Shown: positions 37,136 to 46,015 of the stretch, in pieces
Position numbering within the stretch: position 1 is the stretch's first letter
How the letters are laid out: every line of letters begins with the position of its first letter
Source of the DNA: an uncultured Oscillospiraceae bacterium
GTDB lineage: Bacteria; Bacillota; Clostridia; Oscillospirales; Acutalibacteraceae
Direction of reading: 5' to 3'
Assembly: GCA_900547445.1 (NCBI GenBank)
Contig: URGJ01000002.1
Coordinates: 109,799-173,798 of the forward strand
Length of the DNA: 64,000 nucleotides
Translations under genes and position numbers: made by a program
Notes under the pieces: model-generated
Databases searched by the model: none
Told to the model about the DNA's origin: nothing
The model's input: only the letters and a program-made list of their open reading frames with translations

Positions 37136-39475
37136 ATGACAGAATTTTCATTATGCTTAAACGGCACGTGGAAATGTGCCTATATCGGTCATAACGAGCA
37201 ATTAAATAAAAAGCTTGCTATACACAGTGCCGAAGATGTTGCCGCGGCCGGTCTTGAGGTTATTGACGCAACCGTTCCGGGCAATTTTGAATTAGATTTA
37301 TATAACTCCGGGAAGATTGATGACCCTTATTTTGCAGATAATGTGTATTCTATTCAGGATTTCGAAAATCAGCACGTTTTCTATTGGAGAAGCTTTGAAT
37401 ATTGCGGTGACGCAACAAAAGAAAATGTAATTATCTTTGAAGGTATTGATACCTTTGCCGAAATTTACATTAATGGTCAGCTTATCGGCAAAACCGATAG
37501 TATGCTTATTGAGCACAAATTTGAGATTGCTGATATACTGCTCCGGGGTAAGAATGATATATTTGTTCACATTCTGCCGGCAGCTGTTGTAGAGCGTAAA
37601 TATCAAAATCCTGTCGGTTCTAATCATATGAAATACAATGCCGGCTCAATGTACGTCCGCAAGGCGCCGCATATGTACGGATGGGATATTATGCCGAGAA
37701 TATTATCGGCAGGAATCTGGCGGGACGTTGGCATACAGCAGCTGCAGCCGGACCGTATTGATGAGGTGTATATCACCACAAATAATGTTAATATGGCAAA
37801 CGGCAATGCAAGCGTTACTGTGGCTTTCAACCTTACTCTTTCTGATGACCTTTACCGTGATTACGAGGTTTGCGTTAAGGGTGTTTGCGGTGATAGCTCC
37901 TTTGAAGGCTCCACCCGAATTTTCAATAACTCGGGCGAGATAAGACTTTATCCGCAAAACTGTAAATCCTGGTGGCCAAAGGGATTGGGCGAACCTAATA
38001 TGTATGATGTTACGGTTTCGCTTATCTACAAGGGCAAAGAAGTAGCTCAGAAGCAGCTTCGCTACGGTATCCGCCAGATAAAGCTTATAAATACGGGTAT
38101 CACCGACTGTGAGGGTAGCGGTGATTTTCGGTTTAATGTTAATTGGAAGGATGTATTTGTTTTGGGAACTAATTGGGTGCCCGCTGACGCCTTCCATTCA
38201 AACGATGTAAACCGCCTGCCCCGTATGCTTGAGCTTCTTGATGATGTTGGCTGTAATATGGTTCGCTGTTGGGGCGGAAATGTGTATGAAAACGATATGT
38301 TTTACGATTTCTGCGACAGCCACGGAATTATGATATGGCAGGATTTCTCTATGGCATGCGCCATCTATCCTATGGACAGTACATTTATTGATATTATGCG
38401 CCGTGAGATAACGTCGGTTGTAAAGCGGCTTCGCAATCATAGCTGTATAGCGCTTTGGGCAGGGGATAACGAGTGTGATCTTTCAATCGCAGGCGGTTGG
38501 CAAGGCATAAGGCGTAATCCCAACGAGGTAAATATTATTACCCGCAAGGTTATTCCCGAGGTGCTTTCAATGCACGATTATATAAGACCGTATCTGCCGT
38601 CATCTCCGTATGTAAGCGATGAAGCATACGAGAAGGGTATAAAATACATTACGGAGGAGCATCTTTGGGGACCGCGCGATTATTTCCGCAGCAATTACTA
38701 TAACAATTCGCTTTGCCACTTTGTAAGCGAAATAGGCTACCACGGTATGGTATCGCCCGACTCTGTAAAGAAGTTTATTTCGGCAGATAAAATCTGGCCT
38801 TATAAGGATAATCAGGAGTGGCTGGCGCACGCTACCACAAGCGAGCGCGGCGCCAATGTTCCGTATTCTTTCAGAATTGAGCTTATGACAAAGCAGATTC
38901 GTGAGCTTTTCGGAACCGTGCCCGATAATTATGAAGATTTTGCCCTTGCAAGTCAGATTTCTCAGGCAGAAGCTAAAAAGCATTTTATCGAGCTTTTTCG
39001 TGGTCAGAAATGGCGCAGAACGGGTATTATATGGTGGAATCTAATTGACGGCTGGCCGCAGTTTTCAGATGCTGTTGTAGATTACTACTTCACCAAAAAG
39101 CTTGCCTATAGCTACATAAAAACTGCTCAGCAGCCTCTGCTGCTTATGTTTGGCACACCGAGCAGCTGGCGCTTACCTCTTATTGCCTCTAATAATTCTT
39201 CAAGGGATTTGGAAATCGAGTATCAGGTTACCGACCTGAAAACCGATAAGGTTGTTAAAAAGTGGCATACTGCGGTAGAACCCGATAGCAGTTGTGAAAT
39301 AGACAGTCTTGATTATTCAAAGAGTATAAAAACCGTTTACCTCATTGAATGGAGCGTTGACGGTAAGCATTATAAAAATCATTATCTTTGCGGAGAACCC
39401 TCTTTTGATTTTGACGAGTATGTTGCTCTTATAAAAAAAGCGGGCTTGCTTTGCACGGAGGGATTTGGCTTTTAA
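37136..39475 (+). CDS. Glycoside hydrolase family 2, beta-mannosidase type (paralogue A)
   Basis: A 779-residue cytoplasmic beta-mannosidase-like GH2. The N-terminal domain has VPGNFELDLYNSGKIDDPYF, as in beta-mannosidases. The barrel carries NMVRCWGGNVYENDMFYDFCDSHGIMIWQDF. The acid/base is Glu446 in LWAGDNECD and the nucleophile Glu532 in FVSEIGYHG. It is collinear over its whole length with the GH2 gene at 46016, sharing long motifs such as RCWGGNVYEND and YLPSSPY. The two are paralogues, probably with different linkage or aglycone preference. The ribosome binding site AAGGAATTAG is modest. A 170-base hairpin-rich gap follows. Confidence 0.9.
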   Translation: MTEFSLCLNGTWKCAYIGHNEQLNKKLAIHSAEDVAAAGLEVIDATVPGNFELDLYNSGKIDDPYFADNVYSIQDFENQHVFYWRSFEYCGDATKENVIIFEGIDTFAEIYINGQLIGKTDSMLIEHKFEIADILLRGKNDIFVHILPAAVVERKYQNPVGSNHMKYNAGSMYVRKAPHMYGWDIMPRILSAGIWRDVGIQQLQPDRIDEVYITTNNVNMANGNASVTVAFNLTLSDDLYRDYEVCVKGVCGDSSFEGSTRIFNNSGEIRLYPQNCKSWWPKGLGEPNMYDVTVSLIYKGKEVAQKQLRYGIRQIKLINTGITDCEGSGDFRFNVNWKDVFVLGTNWVPADAFHSNDVNRLPRMLELLDDVGCNMVRCWGGNVYENDMFYDFCDSHGIMIWQDFSMACAIYPMDSTFIDIMRREITSVVKRLRNHSCIALWAGDNECDLSIAGGWQGIRRNPNEVNIITRKVIPEVLSMHDYIRPYLPSSPYVSDEAYEKGIKYITEEHLWGPRDYFRSNYYNNSLCHFVSEIGYHGMVSPDSVKKFISADKIWPYKDNQEWLAHATTSERGANVPYSFRIELMTKQIRELFGTVPDNYEDFALASQISQAEAKKHFIELFRGQKWRRTGIIWWNLIDGWPQFSDAVVDYYFTKKLAYSYIKTAQQPLLLMFGTPSSWRLPLIASNNSSRDLEIEYQVTDLKTDKVVKKWHTAVEPDSSCEIDSLDYSKSIKTVYLIEWSVDGKHYKNHYLCGEPSFDFDEYVALIKKAGLLCTEGFGF

Positions 39476-39478
39476 GGA

Positions 39479-39550
39479 GATTAGCGTGAAAAATCACGCT
39501 AATCACAATATAGGGACGGCGTTCCGCTCGCCTTTTATTGAATAAAAGGC
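39479..39550 (+). other. Two intercistronic hairpins
   Basis: GATTAGCGTGA / TCACGCTAATC (39479-39489 and 39494-39504, loop AAAA) is a perfect 11-bp stem. GCCTTTTAT / ATAAAAGGC (39530-39538 and 39542-39550) follows. Neither has a T run. They precede a larger hairpin at 39571. Confidence 0.6.
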
Positions 39551-39570
39551 AACCGCGAAACATGCCGGTA

Positions 39571-39643
39571 TAATCTCCATTCGCCGCTAAAGGAGATTTC
39601 ATAACCTATTTGCGCTGACGCTTTAGCGGCAGAATGGAGATTA
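39571..39643 (+). promoter_or_regulatory. 22-bp hairpin enclosing the ribosome binding site of the FAD oxidoreductase gene
   Basis: TAATCTCCATTC plus GCCGCTAAAG (39571-39592) pair with CTTTAGCGGC (39621-39630) and GAATGGAGATTA (39632-39643). Only A39631 is bulged, and the loop is 28 nt. The GGAG at 39636-39639 is the only Shine-Dalgarno for ATG 39646 and lies within the 3' arm. There is no T run. It could restrain translation until the stem is opened. Confidence 0.6.
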
Positions 39644-39645
39644 AT

Positions 39646-40950
39646 ATGCGTTATGATGTAGTAGTAGCAGGCGGTGGACTTTCAGGCGTTACAGCTGCAA
39701 TTTCCGCCGCCCGCGGCGGTGCGAAGGTTTGTCTTGTTGAGCAAACGCTCACTTTAGGCGGACTGGGCACCTCGGGTATGATGACAGTAATAATTTCACC
39801 TAAAAAGTTCTTTGGAGGCACGGGCAGAGAAATACTTGACCGCCTGTACGGTGAAGACGCCCTCGGCTACGGAAAAGGAAAGGACGATTATTCCTTTGTT
39901 CCTTTTCAGAATGAGGCAATGAAACGCCTGCTTGACAGTATGATTTCAGAAGAAGCTAATATCGACTTATTGCTTTATAGCAAGATAATCGGTGCGAAAT
40001 GTGAAAACGGCGGGGTAAAAAGCATAACTGTTTCCGCTTACGAAGGTATTTTTGAGGTGGAAGCCGATGTATTTATTGACGCCACCGGAGACGGTGCGCT
40101 TGCCGTGCTTTGCGGCGAGGATTATGAATACGGCGACGGCAACGAAAATATTCAGGCGCCTACTCTCCCGTCGTATTATGTAAATGTTGATTACACGAAA
40201 TATTATAATTTTTTAAAGGAGAATAATTACGATTTTATCGGAACCGTAAAGGGTCTTGTAGAAAAGGCTGTAGACGAGGGGGTGCTGTCTGATGTGGATT
40301 ATCATCACCCCGGAGAAAACCGCATTACCGCTGACATTGCCTCTATGAATGTAGGACATCTGTACGGTATGCCGCTTAAAAGCTCTAAAGATTTTACGGC
40401 GGCTATGATTGCAGGCAGAAGACTGGTAAGGGAATATTACGAATTTTATAAAAAGTATATCCCGGGCTTTGAAAACTCAGTCTGTGTGGCTACGGGCAGT
40501 CTTTTGGGAGTGCGTGAAACCCGCAGAATTAAGGGTAAGTATATGATTTCCTATGCCGATAAGTGCGAATACCGAAAATTTCCCGATGCCGTTATGCGCT
40601 TTGAGGGCGGCCCGTCTTATGACCTTCATGCCTCAAGCGGATCTAAGGATGATTACGAAAAATATTTTAGTAAATACACAGCGGAAAATATCCGTGAAAA
40701 CGATTATGCTACTATTCCGTTTTCATCGTTTTGCGCTGCAAAAAACAACAACCTTATGGTTGTCGGGCGTTGCTTCAGCTCCGACCGCTTTGTAAACGCG
40801 CAGAATAGGGTTATGGGCTATTGCGCTATGATGGGCGATGTTGCGGGTGCTGCAGCGGCGCTTTCAAATAAAAATAAAGTTAGATTATGTGAAATTTCAA
40901 TATATGAGTTACAGAAAAAACTTCAACATATGGGAATATTAAATGTTTGA
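39646..40950 (+). CDS. FAD-dependent oxidoreductase (FAD_oxidored family)
   Basis: A 434-residue flavoprotein. The dinucleotide-binding motif is VVAGGGLSGVTAAISAARGG at about residues 6-25, followed by the EQTLTLGG Glu that contacts the ribose. The C-terminal FAD-binding part has NNNLMVVGRCFSSD and MGYCAMMGDVAGAAAAL. There is no signal peptide. The family oxidises varied small molecules; its substrate here is unknown. ATG 39646 is preferred over the in-frame ATG at 39634, which lies within the hairpin arm. It lies among glycosidases, 27 bases before an esterase gene, and a second member of the family is at 43687, so oxidation of a sugar or sugar-derived product is inferred. Confidence 0.8.
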   Translation: MRYDVVVAGGGLSGVTAAISAARGGAKVCLVEQTLTLGGLGTSGMMTVIISPKKFFGGTGREILDRLYGEDALGYGKGKDDYSFVPFQNEAMKRLLDSMISEEANIDLLLYSKIIGAKCENGGVKSITVSAYEGIFEVEADVFIDATGDGALAVLCGEDYEYGDGNENIQAPTLPSYYVNVDYTKYYNFLKENNYDFIGTVKGLVEKAVDEGVLSDVDYHHPGENRITADIASMNVGHLYGMPLKSSKDFTAAMIAGRRLVREYYEFYKKYIPGFENSVCVATGSLLGVRETRRIKGKYMISYADKCEYRKFPDAVMRFEGGPSYDLHASSGSKDDYEKYFSKYTAENIRENDYATIPFSSFCAAKNNNLMVVGRCFSSDRFVNAQNRVMGYCAMMGDVAGAAAALSNKNKVRLCEISIYELQKKLQHMGILNV

Positions 40951-40977
40951 ATGTAACTGACAGGAGGGCAATTTACT

Positions 40978-42075
40978 ATGAGCGGTATTGTTTTAACAGA
41001 AGAAATGAAAAAAAGGTCATTGTTGTCAATGGGTGATGACGCGAGACTTTGTAGGCTTTTTGATAAGCTAAGGCTGGGAGAAGAGGTTACCTATGCGGCT
41101 ATAGGCGGGTCGATAACGCTTGGTTGTAATGCCGATGTAAGGGAACATTCATATTCTTATCTGCTGTATGAATGATTAAAGAATAATTTTTCAAACGCAA
41201 AAATAAACTACATAAACGCCGGTATCGGCGCTACCGGCTCCGTAATAGGCGTGCACAGATTACACCGTGATGTTTTATCGAAAAAGCCCGATTTCGTAAC
41301 TGTTGAATTTTCTGTAAATGATCCTGTTGATGACGAAGTAAAATGTGCATACGACAATTTAGTTCATAGCACCTTGAATTCCGAAAAGCTGCCTGCGGTA
41401 TTATTAATTTCAATGGTAAATAAATCAGGTTTTTCTGCTCAAGATTTACATCAGCTTATCGGCGATTTTTATCATCTGCCGATTATTAGTTACAGAAATT
41501 GCGTCTGGCCTGAAATAGAATCCGGAAGATTATTGTGGGAGACTTTTTCAAACGATAATGTCCACCCTAATAATGAGGCACATAGTTTGATTTCAACCTT
41601 AATTACCGATTATCTGAATGTCATTATGAATAAAAAAAGTAATACAGAAATTACCGTTAGCCCCGTTAATTCCTATTTAACCGACGATAGATATAAAAAT
41701 GCTCAAATCTTATATGCAGGCGAATGCGAGCCGAAAAGTTTAGGATGTTTTGAACGCCAACCGGTAAGCCTTTGTAAAATGCCGTTTTGTTGGTACGCTG
41801 ATTCTAATGGAGAACCCCTTGTTTTTGATTTAAAAAATTGCAGAGGGATTTCGGTTGCATTCGAGAGAACCAATAGTACGCATGGCGGAAAAATGACGGT
41901 TGACGCGAACGGGAAAACAACGGTTATAGATACAGACTTTCCGAACGGTTGGGGGACTTGCTGTAATTATTCTATCGCTTTTGAAAGTGAAGTGCCCCAA
42001 GATGTTATTGTAAAAATAACTCCGTTGTTAGAAACAGACAAAGAAATCAGAGTAGTGGCTATAATGAAGTATTAG
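40978..42075 (+). pseudogene. SGNH-family esterase interrupted by TGA at an expected Trp
   Basis: A cytoplasmic SGNH hydrolase, paralogous to the lipoprotein at 6777. Block I is AAIGGSIT (Ser45), block III is EFSVNDP, and the catalytic dyad is DNVHPNNEAH. Codon 66 is TGA (41173-41175): the protein reads YSYLLYE, stop, LKNNFSNAK. The aligned paralogue reads YSSLFRD-W-WNNNISSA, so the stop replaces Trp by a single G-to-A change. The frame is otherwise open to TAG at 42075, which would give 365 residues. GGAGG precedes the ATG. The piece after 41251 starts at an ATG but lacks Ser45, so it could not be active alone. Confidence 0.82.
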
Positions 42076-42091
42076 AAATGGAGTGCTATCT

Positions 42092-43663
42092 ATGAAAAAT
42101 TCATTTTATCCTACACCGATAATAAAAGGCGAGGGAACCGATCCGAAGGTAATAAAGACAGAAGACGGTTATTATTGTATTGTGTCGGCTATAATCTATT
42201 TTCCTACTGTATGTGTTTATCATTCAAAGGATTTAATACATTGGAAACATGTCGGAAATGTTATAGAAGATGAAGAATGGTGCCGTAAAATGAATTATGA
42301 CGATGTTGATGACCCGTTCGGATTTTGGGCATGCGGTTTCTTTCAGTATAAGGGCAGATATTATTGTTTTGTTGACTATGCGAGAGAGGCCGGGAAATAT
42401 AGCGGTGATATTACAGTTGACGGCGTATCGATTTTTCTTTCGGGTTCTGATTCCCCGTGCGGTCCTTATTCAGAGCCAAAACATCTGATTACAACTGCTA
42501 ACGGTATTGATCCTTCATTTTTTGAGGATGATAACGGAGATTGTTATTTAATCATTAAAGGCAATGATTTAAAAAATAATTCAACTGTTGCATACCCCAT
42601 AGATATAGAAAACAGCAAAATAACAGGCGAAGGCTTTAACATTTGGTCTGGAACAGGCGGATCAACTCCGGAAGGCTCGTTCGTATTCAAACATAATGGA
42701 TACTATTATCAAAGTCTTTCGGAAGGCGGCTGCGGCGGCCCCCAACACAGAACTACAATGGCAAGATCATTGTCATTCAAAGGTCCGTGGGAGCCCTCTC
42801 CGTATAACCCTATTATTTTTCAAGATGATCTAACCGCCCCTGTTCAACGCTGCGGGGGAGCTACATTTACCTATACTCCTGACGGAAGATGGTGGGCAGT
42901 TCATATTGGTGCAAGACCGATTGCTTTGGAAAGCGGATATTCGGTAACTCCTTTGGGCAGGGAGGTAATGCTGTCGCCAATGAAATGGACAGACGACGGA
43001 TGGCTTGTGTTTGATGATGAATACAATAAACTGCCTTGTCTTGAAGAATGCTTGATTTCAAGTGAAAAATCCGATGATTTTTCCAATGGCAAAATGCATT
43101 CGGATTGGTATTTTGTTCGTATTCCAAACAAAGAATTATTTGAATGTACAAAGAATAATTTGCGTATTTACTCAGATGGAATTGATTTTAATACTAAAGA
43201 AAATAAAAGCAGATGTTTTATTCATCTAAGTGATTTTTATGTGAATATTGTTTCAAAATTCCAACCGCATTTTTCAGATAAAAAGGGAAGCGCAGGCATT
43301 ACATATTTTTATAATTACAGACATTATGTGAATATTTCATTGGATGGAGATAATACAATCAGGATCCGTTCTTGCAAACACGGAGAGGAAACTATACTTT
43401 ATTCTATACCATACGAACGTGAATCGGTTATATTATCGGTGGTGCTTGATCATGGTATGATAAGGTTTTCTTATAAATTTGATGAGGAATCAGAAGAAAT
43501 TGTTTGCGAAAAAAGTTTTCGTGCCACTCATGTAAGCGACGAGGGATCTTCGGCAGATCCGATCGGTTGTTGCGGATACAACTTCGCCGGCGTCGGTATT
43601 TTTGTTACGGGGAAAGGGAACTACTGTGACTTCTCAAATTTTAAATATTTGAATGATTTTTAA
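42092..43663 (+). CDS. Glycoside hydrolase family 43 with C-terminal beta-sandwich
   Basis: A 523-residue, five-bladed beta-propeller enzyme, probably an exo-beta-xylosidase, alpha-arabinofuranosidase or related exo-galactanase. The catalytic base is Asp17 in GEGTDPKV; the pKa modulator is the Asp of GIDPSFF; the acid is the Glu in STPEGSF. The C-terminal domain (about 325-520: FSNGKMHSDWYFVR to FSNFKYL) matches the concanavalin-like domain that shapes the active site of beta-xylosidase-type GH43s. There is no signal peptide. ATG 42092 is chosen, with GGAG 8 bases upstream; the in-frame GTG at 42083 overlaps that site. Its stop TAA abuts the next frame. Confidence 0.85.
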   Translation: MKNSFYPTPIIKGEGTDPKVIKTEDGYYCIVSAIIYFPTVCVYHSKDLIHWKHVGNVIEDEEWCRKMNYDDVDDPFGFWACGFFQYKGRYYCFVDYAREAGKYSGDITVDGVSIFLSGSDSPCGPYSEPKHLITTANGIDPSFFEDDNGDCYLIIKGNDLKNNSTVAYPIDIENSKITGEGFNIWSGTGGSTPEGSFVFKHNGYYYQSLSEGGCGGPQHRTTMARSLSFKGPWEPSPYNPIIFQDDLTAPVQRCGGATFTYTPDGRWWAVHIGARPIALESGYSVTPLGREVMLSPMKWTDDGWLVFDDEYNKLPCLEECLISSEKSDDFSNGKMHSDWYFVRIPNKELFECTKNNLRIYSDGIDFNTKENKSRCFIHLSDFYVNIVSKFQPHFSDKKGSAGITYFYNYRHYVNISLDGDNTIRIRSCKHGEETILYSIPYERESVILSVVLDHGMIRFSYKFDEESEEIVCEKSFRATHVSDEGSSADPIGCCGYNFAGVGIFVTGKGNYCDFSNFKYLNDF

Positions 43664-43686
43664 TGACTTCAAAGGAAAGATTATTA

Positions 43687-46002
43687 ATGTACAAGAGATT
43701 ATCAGAGAAAATGGAAACCGATGTTTTGGTTATCGGTCTGGGACTTGCCGGAGTTTGTGCAGCAGTTACGGCGGCGAGACAGGGTTGTTCGGTGATAGCG
43801 CTGGAAAGATTTCGCACGCTCGGCGGTAACGGAGGTCCTGATGTCGGGGTTCACCCTTCGGGCGCGCACCGTTTTCATCCCTACGCCGCGGAAACCGGAG
43901 TCATAGAAGAAATGATTGAAGAGGCCGCCTGGAAAAGAGCGAAAACTCTTACATATGACCATCATTATAATATTTCTCAGTTATGGGACGGTATTTTGTG
44001 CGAGACAATGGAAAAAGCGGGTGTGCAGGTACTGCGCTGTCATTATGCTAAGGAACCCGTAGTAGAAAACGGAAAAATCACAAAGGTTATTGTTGAGGAT
44101 ATTGCTACTTATCATACCAGAGAAATATTTGTAAATGTTGCTGTTATCGATTCCTCGGGAGACGGAAATGTGTCCGCTTCAGCGGGCGCGGAGTTTTGCG
44201 TTGGCAGAGAAGCAAAGTCCACCTACGGTGAACGCTCCGCTCCCGAAAAAGCGGACAATATCACTCTGGGAACAAGTATTGTGGGCTATGTGAGAAGATC
44301 CGATAAGCCCGTTGAATTTATTCCGCCCGACGGGACCCCGCCTTACCATCCGGGCTATGAGCATTCGGCTACCCGCCTGTCGCCTGTCGGCGAAGCGATT
44401 TTGGTTTATCCTACCGAAACGGGCGGGGAAAACTCATCTGATACCATAGAGGATGACCATGAGATTTATAAAACATTATTAGACCAGCTTTATGCCTGGT
44501 GGGATCGCGGAAAGAAAGAATTTCCTGAAAACGAAAACTGGGAGCTTGTTTGGGTAAGCCCTCGTACCGCCAAGAGAGAAAGCCGACGCTTTATCGGGGG
44601 ATATACTCTAACACAAAACGATGTGGAGCAAGGAAGAATATTTTCGGACGCTATTGGATTCGGAGGCTTTGCTGAGGATTTGCATTATCCGCGTCCCGAA
44701 AATGATAAGTATATTGAAATAAAGTACATAGCTATTCCGCCGATATATACTATTCCTTACCGTTGTGTTTATTCAAAAGATATTAATAATTTGTTTTTCG
44801 CTTCTCGTCTTTGCAGTGTCAGCCACCTGGCTCACGGAACCGTTCGTTTACAGAGGACTCTTTCCACAATCGGTATGGCGGTAGGTACGGCGGCGGGGCT
44901 TTGTAAAAAATATGCTTGTCAGCCGCGCGATATCTATAATGAGCATATGTCTGAGCTTCAGCAAATTTTACTTAAAGAGGATATAACAATACCGGGAATC
45001 GCTAATCAGGATGATGATGACCTTGCGCGTACCGCTGAAATTACTGCGGATAGCTTTGTTCCGTTCGGAGTTCCCGAAACAGAGGATTTCTTGCCTCTTG
45101 ACAGGGTCAGAGGTGTTATGCTTTGGGATTGGAAGGAAAGGCTTGACAGCTTTTTCTGTTATCTAAAAAATGAAAGCAATAATGCTGTGATATTAACCGC
45201 TGTCCTGCGTTTGTTTTCGCCTAAAGTAAAATATAAAGAAAACAATCAGAATAAAAAGTTTAAATATTTTAACAAACATAATCACATGGAGTGGGGTGTG
45301 GATGATACCCGAGGATGCTTTGAAATTGTTAAGCAGGTTGAGTTTACATTGCCTGCCGGATTTAAGGGTTGGCATAATGTGCGGTTTGATACAGAATTAG
45401 TCCAAAAAGATCCTTATAATGACGATGTTCGTTATATGGTTGAGATTTCAGCGGCGGACGGCGTCTTTTGGAGCGTCAGCAATAAATCTTATGATTTTTG
45501 CCGCCGCGCGGAGTGGCAGGAGGGTCAAAACGATTATATAACTTATTATGACGGTCACAGCTTTAATATTTCTCCGCAACCGCTGTACGGCGAACCTCAG
45601 AATATTATTGACGGAGTAAGCCGCCGTTGGTCTACCAATCCGGTACATATGTGGATTGCCGCTGAAAAAGGTCCTCAGAGTATTATTCTTAATTGGAAAA
45701 AACCTGTGAAGGTAAATCATCTAAGCATTACATTTGATTCACTTTCAAGAACCTTTCATAAAATGCCGCTTGACTGTGAGGAACGTGTTTCGGGATTGCT
45801 CGCAAAGCACTATACGGTTGAAGCGAATGTCGCAGGAGAGTGGAAAAAGGTATATGAAAAAAATGATAATTATCATAGGTTTAATAAGATAGATATAAAG
45901 ACAGTAGAAACCGATAAATTGAGAGTAACTGTTTTGGAAAGCTGGGGCAAAGGCAACGCACGGATATATGAAATTCGCGCTTATAATAAGAATTGTAAAT
46001 AA
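43687..46002 (+). CDS. FAD-dependent oxidoreductase fused to a discoidin-like domain
   Basis: About 771 residues. The N-terminal FAD_oxidored domain (about 1-430) has VLVIGLGLAGVCAAVTAARQG and ALERFRTLGG, and a late NNLFFASRLCSVSHLAHGTVRLQRT. A linking beta-rich region (about 490-610) is followed by a C-terminal F5/8-type-C-like sandwich (about 620-765: SRRWSTNPVHMW, IILNWKKPVKVNHLSITFD, ARIYEIRAY). Discoidin domains usually bind carbohydrate. There is no signal peptide, so it is presumably a cytoplasmic flavoenzyme that grips glycans. ATG 43687 follows AAAGGAAAG; an in-frame ATG at 43663 overlaps the previous stop but lacks a ribosome binding site. The substrate is unknown. Confidence 0.78.
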   Translation: MYKRLSEKMETDVLVIGLGLAGVCAAVTAARQGCSVIALERFRTLGGNGGPDVGVHPSGAHRFHPYAAETGVIEEMIEEAAWKRAKTLTYDHHYNISQLWDGILCETMEKAGVQVLRCHYAKEPVVENGKITKVIVEDIATYHTREIFVNVAVIDSSGDGNVSASAGAEFCVGREAKSTYGERSAPEKADNITLGTSIVGYVRRSDKPVEFIPPDGTPPYHPGYEHSATRLSPVGEAILVYPTETGGENSSDTIEDDHEIYKTLLDQLYAWWDRGKKEFPENENWELVWVSPRTAKRESRRFIGGYTLTQNDVEQGRIFSDAIGFGGFAEDLHYPRPENDKYIEIKYIAIPPIYTIPYRCVYSKDINNLFFASRLCSVSHLAHGTVRLQRTLSTIGMAVGTAAGLCKKYACQPRDIYNEHMSELQQILLKEDITIPGIANQDDDDLARTAEITADSFVPFGVPETEDFLPLDRVRGVMLWDWKERLDSFFCYLKNESNNAVILTAVLRLFSPKVKYKENNQNKKFKYFNKHNHMEWGVDDTRGCFEIVKQVEFTLPAGFKGWHNVRFDTELVQKDPYNDDVRYMVEISAADGVFWSVSNKSYDFCRRAEWQEGQNDYITYYDGHSFNISPQPLYGEPQNIIDGVSRRWSTNPVHMWIAAEKGPQSIILNWKKPVKVNHLSITFDSLSRTFHKMPLDCEERVSGLLAKHYTVEANVAGEWKKVYEKNDNYHRFNKIDIKTVETDKLRVTVLESWGKGNARIYEIRAYNKNCK

Positions 46003-46015
46003 GGTGAGAATTTAT

